Source of the DNA: Macrolepiota albuminosa
Lineage: Eukaryota; Basidiomycota; Agaricomycetes; Agaricales; Agaricaceae
NCBI GenBank assembly: GCA_027475525.1
Contig: JAMWFC010000106.1
Coordinates: 248,001-312,000, forward strand
Reading direction: 5' to 3'
DNA: 64,000 bases
In this document: piece after piece, positions 21,770-32,921 of the stretch
How positions within the stretch are numbered: the first letter of the stretch is position 1
Layout: every line of letters starts with the position of its first letter
Position numbers and translations under genes: made by a program
The notes under the pieces: model-generated
Seen by the model: the letters and a program-made list of their open reading frames with translations, nothing else
What the model was told of the DNA's origin: nothing
The model's database searches: none

Positions 21770-23626
21770 ACAGTGTCAAGAAGGCAAAAAATGATGACTA
21801 TGGTGAAGGTCCCTGACCCCCCTCCTCCTCCTCCTCCCCAGATCCTGACAGCCAACCCTGAACCTCCCCCCCTCCCAGCTCCCCTGAAACATGTTTGCGG
21901 GACGCCTCCTCCAGCAATTGGTCCCAGGAAGGGAGCGGCTCGCCCTCATCGAGTACCTGCTCAAACTAGGTCCCCAGAGCAGGGATGTTCCTTCGCCGGT
22001 GTGCGGCCACAACCCTCCCCAACAAATCCATGCCCTGCTCTACCCCAGGAGTTGTCAGCTCAGGCCGCTGCCCCTCCTGCAATGAGGCAAGAGCCGTGGC
22101 TGCCCTGTCCAGGAGCAGTCAATGCTCCTGAGCCCAACCTGGAGACGTCACTAAGGCAAACCCAGGACACAAGAACACTCACTGAGAGCCAACATCCAGG
22201 CCACCACCACGTCCTGCAGGCTCAGGGGAGCCGGCTCCAGATGACCCGTCCCCTGCTTCAATTGAGCCCACAGTGCTTCCTGCTCGGCCTCCAACTCCCC
22301 CTGAGCAACCCGCACTGCCTCCAACTCCTGGAGTAACACTGCGTGGCCCTCCTCCACCTTCCTACAGGCTACCGCCTCCTGCCTCGCATCATCCTTGCTC
22401 CAAGCCAATGAGATCTGGGCCCCCACAGACGACCTGCTGTTGTCAGGTGGAGGTCCACGACCTCCCTTTGCCCCTGCTCAGACCGTGCCAGATGCTCCTG
22501 GAGCGCTCTCACGTCAACATCCAGCAGCCACCCGATGAAGAAGAGGAGACTGGGGACAAACGTGGGGGGGAGATGGGGATGGCGTCCCCAAGTGTGCCCT
22601 CTTGGAGGGCCCAGGGGACAAACTAGGCGACACCTGCTGCTTCCCCTTATCCGGGTGCCCCCCTCGTCCCTCCCTGCTTGCCCAGGCCCAGGCCCTCCAG
22701 CACATGATCATCACCATGGGCTGGCCCTGGCCCCTGACCCCGATGCTCCCTTTTCCCATAGAAACTGCTGGCAAGGGCTCACCTCCTGGCGCCCCAGCCT
22801 GAACCCTCCCGGACCCTGCTGCCGGCCCTCCTACCAGCTCCACAACCCAGTCCCTCTCCTCCACTTCCATTCTCTGGGTCACCCCCCCAGCAGCCAGCCT
22901 TGCTCCCACAACATGCAGCGAGCCCTCCACAGTGCGGACACGGAACATCTCTCATGGTTGAGGCGACATGCCTTGCACACAGACATGTCCTGCCGGGATG
23001 AGGGTTCCAGAACCTCAAAGATGCATGGCACCACCTGGCAAGCACAGTGCACACACTGGGACCGATGTCAGCAAACGACCCAGAGGTAGGAAAGCGCTTA
23101 CCGGCCCATTACTCACATACCACTCATGAGTGGGCAACCCACAGGGCCTCTCCAGGGCCTGCTCAAAAGCCCCCTGCACAAGATCGGCCCAGGGGATGCA
23201 AAGGTTGTCGGGCACCACCAAAATGGTCTCCAGGGCCATCCTGGATTGCCGGAAACAAGGAGCAACAAGACAAGGGCGTGGCGTGGCATGGGGGGGCCAG
23301 AGCTGCACAGTCATCCGCACAATGGGATGCATGGGATGACTCAGCCCCACCTTGGGCTCAGGAGGCTGCTCGAGCTGGGCCTGGGAGACCCCGGAAGTTG
23401 ATCAGGTCCCACCTCTGAGGCAGGTGCGTTTTGTTGTTCTAAAAAAAAGAAGGTTGGCCATGCCAAGCAAAACCTGCACGGATGCACTTACGTTGTTGGG
23501 CGAGTGCCGCTATGCACTCTCAATCCAGGCAACACCAGTACTGGGCATCCCAGGCCTCCCACACAACCAGGGGTGCGACTTTGTTGGTGGGTGGGGGTGT
23601 CAGGAAATGTGTTGGGTATGTGACAT
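21770..23626 (-). pseudogene. Spliced antisense accessory gene of family 1, copy B
   Basis: It is homologous to the gene at 3577-5280 and in the same place and orientation. The ATG is at 23626-23624 (MSHTQHIS). Introns with GTAAG donors are visible, for example after LAQQ near 23490 and before CVHCACQVVPC near 23060. The Cys/His pattern C-x2-C-x6-C-x15-C-x2-C-x3-H-x2-C (CVHCACQ to CKACRLNHERC) is fully conserved. DKGKQQVSPSLSPGPSKRA, a Glu-rich helix and the C-terminal module follow. Several frameshifts and stops break it. Conservation of the motif despite decay elsewhere suggests it mattered while the element was active. Confidence 0.65.
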
Positions 23627-23750
23627 GGTTGAGTTTGATGGTAAAATTTTTTTGATACGTGTCAGGACATGTGCCGGATCCCACACCTGGACCCTGGCCC
23701 GGACCACCAGCTACACGTGCCTTGGAGGGTCTCGGAGCTGGGGGGGGTGA

Positions 23751-24486
23751 TGTCACGACCCCCCCAGAACCCCATCTGGGACCCTCCCTCTGATCTCACA
23801 GAACGTGCCCCACCATCACATGCATCAAGGACTGCCATCACCCAGCACCCCAGCAACCACACATCACAGATCCAGGATCAGCTGCCATCAACCCCCGATC
23901 ACAACCGGATCACGCCAACCGCTTCTGGGCCATCACACATCACGCATCACAGCTCACTCCGCACCAATTGATCACGTGCCCCACACACGTGATCCCAGTA
24001 TACAGTCCCCCTCCCGCTACTCAATGCCCCCGGAACTTATCTCAGACACCCCAGAACTCCAGGAACCTGGGCCCAGCCCCGTAGTACTTATAGTGTCGCT
24101 CCCCATTGTATTCGCTAGTCTTGATATTAACTTGAATTGTTGCATGCCCTCTGCTTGATTGGTATGCGCTGACTGGCATGCTTTGACTGGCATGCTTGAA
24201 CAACCTCGTGCTCTAAGTTTGGTATGCACTTTGTGACTTATAATTTGTTAACCGGGTCTTGTCTTAGAACTCCCAGTTCCCGACTCGACCAACCCCCAAC
24301 CCTCAGCTTCTAAAACACCCAAAGCCCCTGGGTCAAGTTCCCTACCCCAGGACCACCCCTTGTCCACGTCTTGAACCCCGAAGTCCTCGCCCGGAGTTCC
24401 AGACACCTGAGTATCTGTAGATCAAGTCCGCCTCATAAGGGCGTTGCTTTCCTGGAAAGCCCCCAACTCAGCGGAACCTGACAATT
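23751..24486 (+). repeat. Complete 3' LTR of family 1 copy B
   Basis: It starts TGTCACGACCCCCC right after a polypurine run and ends near CCTGACAATT. About 736 bases, colinear with the reversed solo LTR. The next bases belong to a Tnp2-type transposase relic, so the array may have been inserted into it. Confidence 0.92.
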
Positions 24487-26545
24487 GTGGAATACAGTCC
24501 ACAGCCTTTTCAAAGTCATGATGTAGACATGGCAAGATGCCTTGGCAAGACGCATTGCTCAGGAGGATGCTTTAGCTAGGAGTAAGTTCGACACTGGTCA
24601 GTACCAGCAGATTCATGTGTTTCCTGATTATTGACAATTCCCCATAGGGGTACATTTCTTGCCCAGTCTTGTTGAAGTGGTAGTGTTTCTACAGGTGATG
24701 ATACTCATGGTTGCTGTTTGCCACATCACTCTCCACCTTCCTTGTCGAGGCACATACTGGTTATTCCAAATGTGCAAAAAGCTTTTGGACATTGTCATGG
24801 AAGCTCTCCCTCATGTGTTGACCACTCTGGGTTTGCACTTTTACAAAATGTTTCCTCATGACATTTGTGTTGTGATCAAGACTTTGCACCTGGAAGGGAA
24901 ATCTGAGGTATATGCAGCCTGCCCAGCATGTCACTCAATTTACAGAGCAATCAAGGGAAAGAGTGGCAAAGACAATGGAAAGGATATATATGATGACATT
25001 CTGGTGTATCCAGAGCATTGTAGTGCCAGGTGTCATGGCAAGAAGTGTAAGGAGCTACTTGGTTGCCCAAAATCTGTTGAGCAACTGAATCTCACTATAT
25101 ATGTCCCCATACGGCCCTATGTTGTTTTCAACTTCAAAGATTGGTTTGCAGGTTTACTGTCCTGACACGGTTATGAGAAAAAGATGGACCAAGCTTGGGA
25201 GAAGATGCATGCTTCTGAAGGTGGGAAAATAACAGATATCTTTCAGAGCTGTGCAATTCAGGAGTTCATGGGGCCTGATGGCAAAACTCACTTTAGTCTC
25301 TCTGGCGACACAAACACTGGTTGTTATCTATTTTTGATCGGAGTGGATTTCTTCAATCTGCTGAGCAATAAGCAAGCTGGAAAGAAGATCTCTGTTGGAA
25401 TGATTTCCGTTGCATGTTTTAATCTACCTATAGAAGAACGGCACAAGCCCGAGAATCTCTATGTTCAGCTGGTCTGCACAAGCCTTCCATGGAGGTGGAT
25501 GGTATCAACCCCTACCTGAAACTGATCATCGACGCCTTTCTTGCGTTTTGGGAAGGTGTTTGCTTTAGCTGGACTGCAGACTATTTCTATGGGCAGTTGA
25601 TTTTTTGTGCCATTATCCTCGTTGTCTGTGGCCTTCCAATGGTGCAGAAAGTTGAAGGCTTTACTACAATCAACCACAAATTGTTCTGTTTTCAATGCAA
25701 ATGCTGCAGGTCTTTTCATTCCTACAATAATTTTGAACACAATGTTTGGGTTTCACATATCAATGCTGACTGTAGGCAAAAGGTGGAGAAATACATATCT
25801 GCTCCCTCTACAGAAGCAGCCAAAAAATTGGTAGAAAAATATGGTATACAATAGACCAAACTTCTCAGGTTGCCCTATTATAAGCCATTGTTCTATCTCG
25901 TTGTAATCCCATGCATAACTTGTTTCTCAGTCTCATCAAGGAGCATTTTTGGAGCATTCTTAGTTACAACCCCAAAGGTAAAAAGAGTAGATGGAAAGAA
26001 GTTGTTCTACATAAAGCATTAATTGTAAAGATACCATTCACTTTTGATAACCCTGAGCTGCAGGCAAAATTGTCTATGAAAGCTGCATGGTCACTCCTTT
26101 GTTGGCTATTGGAATATATGAAATTCAGCAACAAGAATACTGCGTTTGAAAGTGCAGTGAAAAAATAGGCTAAAATTGCTTTACTGGCCTTGGTTTACGT
26201 CACCAGAGGTCTTCAATGTGAAATGCAATTTGGCACAAAGAGACTTGCAAGAGAGGAGTACTCACAAGCTATTGTAACTTGGGCACATGCTGACACTTTT
26301 CTTATTGAATGCAACTAACATTCTTTCGCAGAGAATGAAACAAGTCTTAAATTTGCTGATCTCCTTAGTTCAAAAATGGTCAGATACCAAATGTGTGGAA
26401 TTGCTGCATCTTACCATGCTACTCATGACCGCAATTACCTTGGCAACCTCTCAAGTCACTAGTGAAGCACACTCTATACTATACATAAATCACATGGTTG
26501 AATATTGGCAAGAACTCCAGAGAATATTCCGAGATCTAGAATAGA
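24487..26545 (+). pseudogene. Tnp2-type (CACTA superfamily) transposase relic
   Basis: Several frames carry the pattern I know from basidiomycete Tnp2 transposases: CPACHSIYRAIKG near 24920, DIFQSCAIQEFMGPDGKTHF and GVDFFNLLSNKQAGKKISVG near 25240-25400, FNLPIEERHKPENLY, then a helical block and NPMHNLFLSLIKEHFWSIL near 25910. This family cuts and pastes elements with CACTA/CACTG ends. The pieces lie at 24659-25165, 25184-25519, 25489-25854 and 25911-26168, joined by stops and frameshifts. The part beyond 26170 is weaker. No terminal repeats were found. Confidence 0.75.
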
Positions 26546-26569
26546 TCGAGGTTTTTCTGTGCAGCGGAC

Positions 26570-27520
26570 TATGTGTGGGAAAAATGTCTTTGATTTTTGC
26601 CGTCATGTGACATTGTTTGTTCTCGTTGTCATTACTACCTTTGGGTAAGCGTGGGAATAGTGTCTTCACTTTTTACCGTCATGTGATATGTGCTGTTCGT
26701 CTGTACGGTTGCTTAGATGTCTTCGATTTTTGCCATCATGTGATACGTACCGTTGTCTGTATGGCTACAGATATGCGTGGGAATAATGTCTTCAATTTTT
26801 GCCGTCATGTGATATGTACCGTTCATCTGTACGTTACTTAGTAAGCATATACTAGGTACGCATGGGAATAATGTCTTCGATTTTTGCCGTCATGTGATAT
26901 ATACCATTCGTCTGTATGGTTACTTAGTAAGCATATACTAGGTACGCATGGGAAGAATGTCTTCGATTTTTACTGTCATGTGATACACTTCGTTTCTGTA
27001 TGGTTACAGATATGCGTGGGAATAATGTCTTCGATTTTTGCCGTCATGTGATATGTACTGTTTGTCTGTATGGTTACTTAGTAAGCATAGACTAGGTATG
27101 CATGGGAAAAATGTTTTTGATTTTTACCATCATGTGATACAATTTGTTTCTGTACGGTTACAGATATGCGTGGAAATAATGTCTTCAATTTTTGCCGTCA
27201 TGTGATACATACCGTTTGTCTGTACAGTTACTTAGTAAGCATAGACTAGGTACACGTGGAAAGAATGTCTTTGATTTTTACCATCATGTGATACAATTCG
27301 TTTCTGTATGGTTACAGATATGCGTGAGAATAATGTCTTCGATTTTTGCTGTCATGTGATATGTACCGTTGTATGTACGGTTACGTAAATGCATGGGAAT
27401 AATGTCTTCGATTTTTGCCGTCCTGTTATATGTACCGTTCATCTGTATGGTTACTTAGTAAGCAGTAGACTAGATATGCGTGAAAAGAATATCTTCGATT
27501 TTTGCCGTCATGTGATACGT
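26570..27520. repeat. Minisatellite with alternating linker lengths
   Basis: About 13 copies of a core such as ATGTCTTCGATTTTTGCCGT followed by CATGTGATA. Spacings are about 62-75 or 85 bases depending on which linker follows: a short GGTTACAGATATGCGTGG or a longer one containing TTACTTAGTAAGCATA. Copies start near 26583, 26658, 26721, 26785, 26872, 26957, 27028, 27113, 27178, 27264, 27334, 27404 and 27489. It has no coding value and directly follows the transposase relic. Confidence 0.85.
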
Positions 27521-28357
27521 GCCAACGTGACAATACCTCATCAAGTGGATCCGGGCATAGACAAGGCCAATATTTTCATGATCGACTATAGGGATGTTCA
27601 CTTGATACATGTCAAAACCCTATTATTAAATGTTCTATTTCTAGTTCTTTTTATTGTAGTTAGTACAATATCTATCTAACCGTTCTATACCTGTATCTGG
27701 ACGTCAAGACTAAACACACGCTGCTGGGCTTATGTGGCTTATTTTATTTTATTTTTTCTCCGCGTCTGACTGTAGATCGGCGCGTCCTCCATCATTGGAG
27801 CATTAGGCGTAATTCTCAGGAGGAACGTTGAAAGGTACGTTGCATTTGCTCTATTGGCATTAAAGCTCTTATTGATTAACCATCTTTAGTGGAACGGTGT
27901 TTCATAATATTAGTAGAAGCTCCGTTATTAATCATTGGTATTGGTACAGCTAATAATTACATTGATACTTACTACTAGTCAACCATTCATATTTTCGGAT
28001 ATAATGTCTTCATGCCAACCTGCATCGTCAACGTTAAGTTAACTTATCTTTATTGCCAATAAGTTAAAGGAGTACCAAAATGCCTTAATTGCATAGTATC
28101 TCGATTTGTTGTTCCCCTACACTATTTAATATGTCAGTTTCTGATTATTATAACGTATGCCTATATAATGATAGTTAAATACAATCGACTATTAGCATGT
28201 CCAAGTCATCGGATCGCTTATAATGTCCGCAATAAAAAAATATTCTATCACAATGTATTTTGTAGTCTGGTAGTCTGAGTATAGTACACTATCTACAACG
28301 TTCTATCATATATAGTACGACATACGGAATGTACATTTTAGGTTTGCAAGCAAGAAA
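27521..28357. other. AT-rich interval without recognisable gene
   Basis: Only short frames are present and I see no repeat, terminal inverted repeat or splice-supported exon. It separates the minisatellite from the minus-strand gene relic that ends at 28358. Confidence 0.5.
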
Positions 28358-30467
28358 TTACAATACAGGCCTCCTCACAACCTCTGGTCCCTCCTCTGTC
28401 TCTCCCATGGTCATCGTTGCTGCCACTGCCGCTTCACCTGTCACCGCTGTTGCCATTGCCGCTCTGTCCGTCATTGCTGCCATAACTGCCACTTCATTCA
28501 TCTCTGCTGTCATCATTGCTTCTTCTAGCATCAATACCACCATCATGATTATTTTGTTCCGCGTTGGCATGGGTTGGCCAGCGTCCGCTGCTACTTCCAT
28601 CCAAGTTCCCGGTACCACCACATTCCTGCGTCGGTGTGCCGCCAACAGAGCTCCCAACTGATTGATTCCTTGCATAAGCTCTGATGGGATCTGCTGGGGC
28701 AGCCCTTGCTGGATGAGGGCAAGTGCTGAGGAACCCCCGTCCAACAACAGTCGGTACTGATGCACCCCTCCTGGATGTGAAGATGTATTAGGTAGATATT
28801 ATGGGACATAGGGTCACTTACGCATAACATTCTCTTGGGTCAACACCAACGTGTTCAACAGCCAGTTCCTCCTCCGTACAAGCCATGGCTATGCTGCCTC
28901 CACTTGCTGTATCGCCTGCCATACCTCCTCTATCTCCGACAGCCCAGGTACTGCGTTGTCTGACTTTCGATCCTCGATATGCTCCACTCGCGCCCGCAAA
29001 CCAGTCAACTCGTCTTTGATAGCCACTCGTGCCACTAAGGCGGCGTCCCTGGCTCCAAATGCTCTGTCCCTGTCGCGAATTGCCTTGTTCCGCTCTTTCC
29101 ACATGGCCTCCCGAGCGCGTCGTTCCTGCTGAAGATCCTCTCGTGTGTGGTGCAGCTGTAATGTTACCCGGTACCCATTTGCCAGGGCCTCCTGCAACTG
29201 CTGGCGCGTTTCCTCATCAATAGACAATTGGGCAGGTATCGGGGGGATTTCACGGATATCCGACATGTCCAAGCTTGAGGACCTCCGCGCACGCTTGTAC
29301 CCTATTATCTCCACCGACTCAGTCGAAGCTCGGCACTTCCCTTTGTCCTGCTGCGGAGATGATACGTTCATGCTTCCTCCTTGCGACGACCCCTCATCCT
29401 GCGCCTCAACCGACCCCACATCCTTTGATGAACCCTCAAACCGCGCCTCACTTGACTCCACTCCCTTGGACCTGGGCACCTTGCCTGCACTCGATGACTT
29501 TGTACTTCCGTGTCCGCGTGCATGATTAAATAATATTGAACCCAAATTTGTTGCCTCCCTGAAGTACAGCTCCGGTGATGCTCGACGCTTTTCCTTATCA
29601 TGCCGAGTCATCAGCGCTTCCTCCATCAACACAGGCGAAGCTCTGCGCTTCCCCTTATCCCGCTGTGTAGTCGACGCCTTGGCCTTCCTTCTTCTCAATG
29701 AACTCCCAGCCAGTGCCTCACTCGGCTCCTCAGCCCTCGATCTGGACGCACTAGCCAACTGGCTCAGCACCTATGTGATGTCCCACCCCTGCTCTTTGCT
29801 CATGCACGCTGCTCTCCATGCCTGGGCCACGGAACATCGCTCGTGCCAGGCTCGACAGGAAATGCAAACCGAGTTATCCCTGCGAGACTTTGGGAGACTT
29901 TGCCACCAGCGCCTCGAACTCACATGGCTCACCTCAATGTGAGCATAACAAGCACTTGTGATGGTTAGGACACGCAAACGGGCCAGGAGAACACTCACAG
30001 GACCCCTGTTCTGACACCACTTGAGGGTGGGAGGGCCACAGTGCCGGTTTTGTGCTGCGGCAAATTGATCTGGTGTCACATCAGCTTGATGGATCCGCTG
30101 CGCTGCCGGTACTCGCCGTACCTAACTGGGACCAAGAACAGGCTGTTCAGTACGCGTTGACGAACTCGCAGCAGGTGCTGATTGGACTGAGCTGCTCAGG
30201 CCGGCCATCTGTGTACTCCTCTCCGGTGCCAATGGGTCAGATGTCAGTGTCGAAGAACTTGCACCCATATTTCGGGCTGCCATCTCTGGGTGGGTGTGCC
30301 AGATAAGTACGCAGACATGCTGGAAAACTACTTACGCTGCTGGAAAAGGGCTGCTATTCACGCTCGTATATTTCTCAGCGCTCCTCGTAGCATAGCCATG
30401 AAGCAGTAGAGTTATCACCAGGTGGGGGTGGCATAGGCAAACGATTAGGGGTAGAGTGGCGCGACAT
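28358..30467 (-). pseudogene. Free-standing relative of the family-1 antisense gene
   Basis: The order matches the antisense genes in copies A and B. ATG 30467-30465 (MSRHSTPNRLPMPPPP), a GT-AG intron at 30335-30286, a Ser/Ala-rich stretch with one TAG, then FAAAQNRHCGPPTLKWCQN, an intron in the same place, and a Cys/His cluster (VCISCRAWHERC readable in frame, the first Cys pair in a shifted frame). Next come RDKGKRRASPVL and DKEKRRASPEL repeats, a coiled-coil-like segment (28889-29770) and the C-terminal module ALLAAHRRRNVVVPGTW (28358-28765). No LTR or pol lies beside it. It has a few frame breaks. It could be a host gene from which the element copy derives, or a leftover of a third element. 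Confidence 0.6.
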
Positions 30468-30689
30468 GGTCAAAGAAGGAGGGTCTAAATGTTTTTCTTA
30501 TGTACTCTCTCATCATGATGGCATCAAACTTCTACTTCTATTGCCAATATATAGCCACCGCCACATCGCTTATATGAGTAAATAAAACCAATCCCCGCAA
30601 TCTGTATGTAAGTGACGATAACAGTGTTATGTTCAGTCAATCCTACGACGATCGGCATTTAGCAGATCAACACGTAACATCATCACCAA

Positions 30690-30935
30690 ATGGACTCAGC
30701 TGCTCATCATGCATCTACACATCAACCTTACTATGCGTCCCCTGATGTTTGGCACCCTCAGTTTGATGTAACAGATATTGTCACTGGTTAGTAAGGCGCT
30801 ATTTCACCCCCTCGTTGGGCCATGAATGATTGAGATATCTGAGATTCTACAGAATGCTATTCTGATCGTCATCAAGTATTCCAGACTCCGTTATGCCAAT
30901 TACCAGCAAGCATGACATTTGGATTCACTTCATGA
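30690..30935 (+). CDS. Small hypothetical spliced ORF
   Basis: ATG 30690 starts a 97-base exon (MDSAAHHASTHQPYYASPDV and on). A GTTAGT donor at 30787 and CTACAG acceptor ending at 30852 join in frame to a second exon ending at TGA 30933-30935, about 59 residues in all, rich in His, Pro and Tyr. It is transcribed away from the 30.4 kb gene, sharing its upstream region. The foldback element at 30998 lies just downstream and may have cut off the rest. I do not recognise it. Confidence 0.3.
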
Positions 30936-30997
30936 ACATATATTATTATATTATATATTTAATTATTTATTTAGTAATGACATGTTATTCCATATAT

Positions 30998-31383
30998 CAC
31001 TGCTGGCACTGGAAAGTATTTCTGTTGGAAAAAGTACAAAAGAAACTTGTTATACCACTTCTACGTTGTTTTTTCCCAAGAAATATATCAATATTTTCCC
31101 ACTAAAATAGTTAGAAAAATTTTCACCTTTTTCCCAACTTTTCCCTAATGAAAAATACTATCTTTTTACCATCCTTTTCCTATAAATAGTGCACTTTTTC
31201 AGAAAAACAGTGGCAAAATGTGACATTTTTCCTTGTAAAACAGTTGAGAAAAAGATAAACATTTTTCTAAATATTTTGGTGAGAAAATGCTTATATATTT
31301 CTTGGGTAAACACCACATAGAAGTGGTATAACAGATTTCTTTTGTACATTTTCCAATGGAAATACTTTCCAGTGCCAGCAGTG
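30998..31383. mobile_element. Foldback MITE with CACTG ends
   Basis: 386 bases beginning CACTGCTGGCACTGG and ending with its exact reverse complement. The arms are perfect for 25 bases and remain about 85-90% similar for over 100. Similarity continues almost to the centre, so the whole element is one imperfect palindrome. TAT flanks both sides (30995-30997 and 31384-31386), a 3-base target duplication. CACTG ends plus a 3-base duplication fit the CACTA superfamily, whose Tnp2 transposase relics occur at 24.5 kb and probably at 58.2 kb. No coding capacity. Confidence 0.85.
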
Positions 31384-31386
31384 TAT

Positions 31387-31434
31387 CTGGTGGCTGTGTA
31401 TCAATCGTATATTCGAATTATACACAGCCACCAG
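31387..31434. repeat. Short palindromic element, copy 1
   Basis: Perfect 15-base inverted arms (CTGGTGGCTGTGTAT, 31387-31401 and 31420-31434) around an 18-base spacer, directly beside the MITE's target duplication. A related copy occurs at 31739-31780. Confidence 0.8.
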
Positions 31435-31738
31435 GGGTTGGGTCCAACACTCAATTACTGGCTTAGTCACATCCAAATAAGCCTTTTCTATATTAATAGC
31501 CTTATCCTTCAAATTCTTCATTTGTGTAAACAGTGAGTTTCGCTCGCGGTGGTGGCAAACTTTCTTCATTGGGTTTTTTATGTTACCCTACTGGTATCAT
31601 TTTAGTTATGCATATACTGTTCATCTGTGGGTCTACCCAGGTGTCTACTAAACGATATGTCCTTATCTACCATGTAGCGTAAGTAAATAGCATTTCAGAT
31701 ATATGGCCATATTGAATTATTTGTTCTAATAGTGTTAT

Positions 31739-31780
31739 GGTGGCTGTGCATTGTTCGAGTATACAACTAATGCACAGCTA
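31739..31780. repeat. Short palindromic element, copy 2
   Basis: GGTGGCTGTGCATT and AATGCACAGCTA form inverted arms around about 16 bases. It resembles the copy at 31387-31434 in both arms and in the central GTATA region. It may be a tiny foldback repeat present elsewhere in the genome. Confidence 0.65.
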
Positions 31781-32921
31781 CGATATCAATGACATTGTGT
31801 TGATTACTACATGTATAGATTGAATTCCGGAATATTACCTTATTTCGAGTGCGAAATCGTATCATTCTAAAAGTCATGTAATCTTGTTTTCACCTTCATG
31901 TATCATTTGAGGCGATATATCCATCAATATCGGATTCAATATTTCTTGTACCACATTTTATAAAAGTGTTGTGATTAGATAATTCATTGATCAGGCATTA
32001 AGAAAAAAAAATACATATATATATATATATATTATTATTATTTCCTTCGGTAGATATTGGCAAATCATTTGTCCATACAATTGATTATGTAATTGATGTG
32101 TTGTTTTGATGTAATGACGCTTATTACTATACTCACTGGTGGAAAACAAACAAAATGAAGTCGCTGTATTATATTCAAACGTTAAAATGCTAATGTCTTA
32201 TTACTATACTCACTGGTGGAAAACAAACAAAATGAAGTCGCTGTATTATATTCAAACGTTAAAATGCTAATGTTGTTGGAACCTGAACCAGTGGGACCTA
32301 TATGAAGACAGATACCGTAAGTATCTAAATCCTCAGTCTGTGTAATAACGACTCGATTTCTGTACCTATATGAACACATATACCGTAAGTATCTAAATCT
32401 AAGGTACAGTTAGTCAATTATCACAAGTTTGTAGGTAATGTGGGCTCACCCTCAGCCTGTGTAATAACGACTGAGGGTACCATTCAATGTCCATGCGACT
32501 ATATACTTGCGCAACTGCTTTGTCCATATGAGTGTGATGAGTGTGATATTGTAAAGGGTGATTGTTCTTTGATCGTCGTTTACGGTGCTGTGATTATAGA
32601 TTAGAACAAATGCGGATACTTGGTACTTATGTCAATAGTGCCGTGATTATAGATTACAACAAATGCGGATACTGGGTACTTATGTCAATATAGGAAGGCA
32701 ACGAGAGGATGGCAATGAAAGATTGAGGAACAGTTCAGAAAAGGCCGATTGACTGTATATGATAAATAGGACAATCCAGCGAAAATATAGCAGACTGCGT
32801 TAGGTAGAAATGGCTCAAGGAATAGTAGCGATGCCATTGTAAGAGATCAGTCGTCAATGTTCATGTAATTCAACATTTGTTTCTTGAAAATGCCGGTACT
32901 GACCACCTTGCCAGCCCTCTG
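31781..32921. other. AT-rich intergenic DNA with local duplications
   Basis: No supported gene. It contains a TA microsatellite (about 32010-32030), the 77-base duplication at 32120-32273, and diverged local repeats: the motif ATACCGTAAGTATCTAAATC near 32310 and 32382, and GTGATTATAGATTA near 32591 and 32643. These last look like genuine older duplications because they have diverged. Confidence 0.55.
32120..32273. repeat. Exact 77-base tandem duplication
   Basis: 32120-32196 equals 32197-32273. Bases just outside differ, so the matched length is exactly 77. Confidence 0.95.

Larger units (their letters stand above)
5323..24486 (+). mobile_element. Chromodomain Ty3/gypsy retrotransposon, family 1 copy B, split by a nested element
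   Basis: The copy comprises the shared LTR, a gag remnant, two protease domains, then a nested element (8042-18589), RT with YLDD, RNase H, integrase, chromodomain, the antisense gene and a full 3' LTR. A polypurine run (GGGGGGGTGA, 23741-23750) sits just before the 3' LTR. Without the nested element it is about 8.6 kb. It carries many nonsense codons and is dead. The host polyprotein sequence resumes on the far side of the nested element after a duplicated GAGCA. Confidence 0.9.

Noticed and set aside
26570..27520. Regularly spaced repeats as a CRISPR array
   Set aside because: Units differ, spacers are themselves two repeated linker types, and the DNA is eukaryotic.
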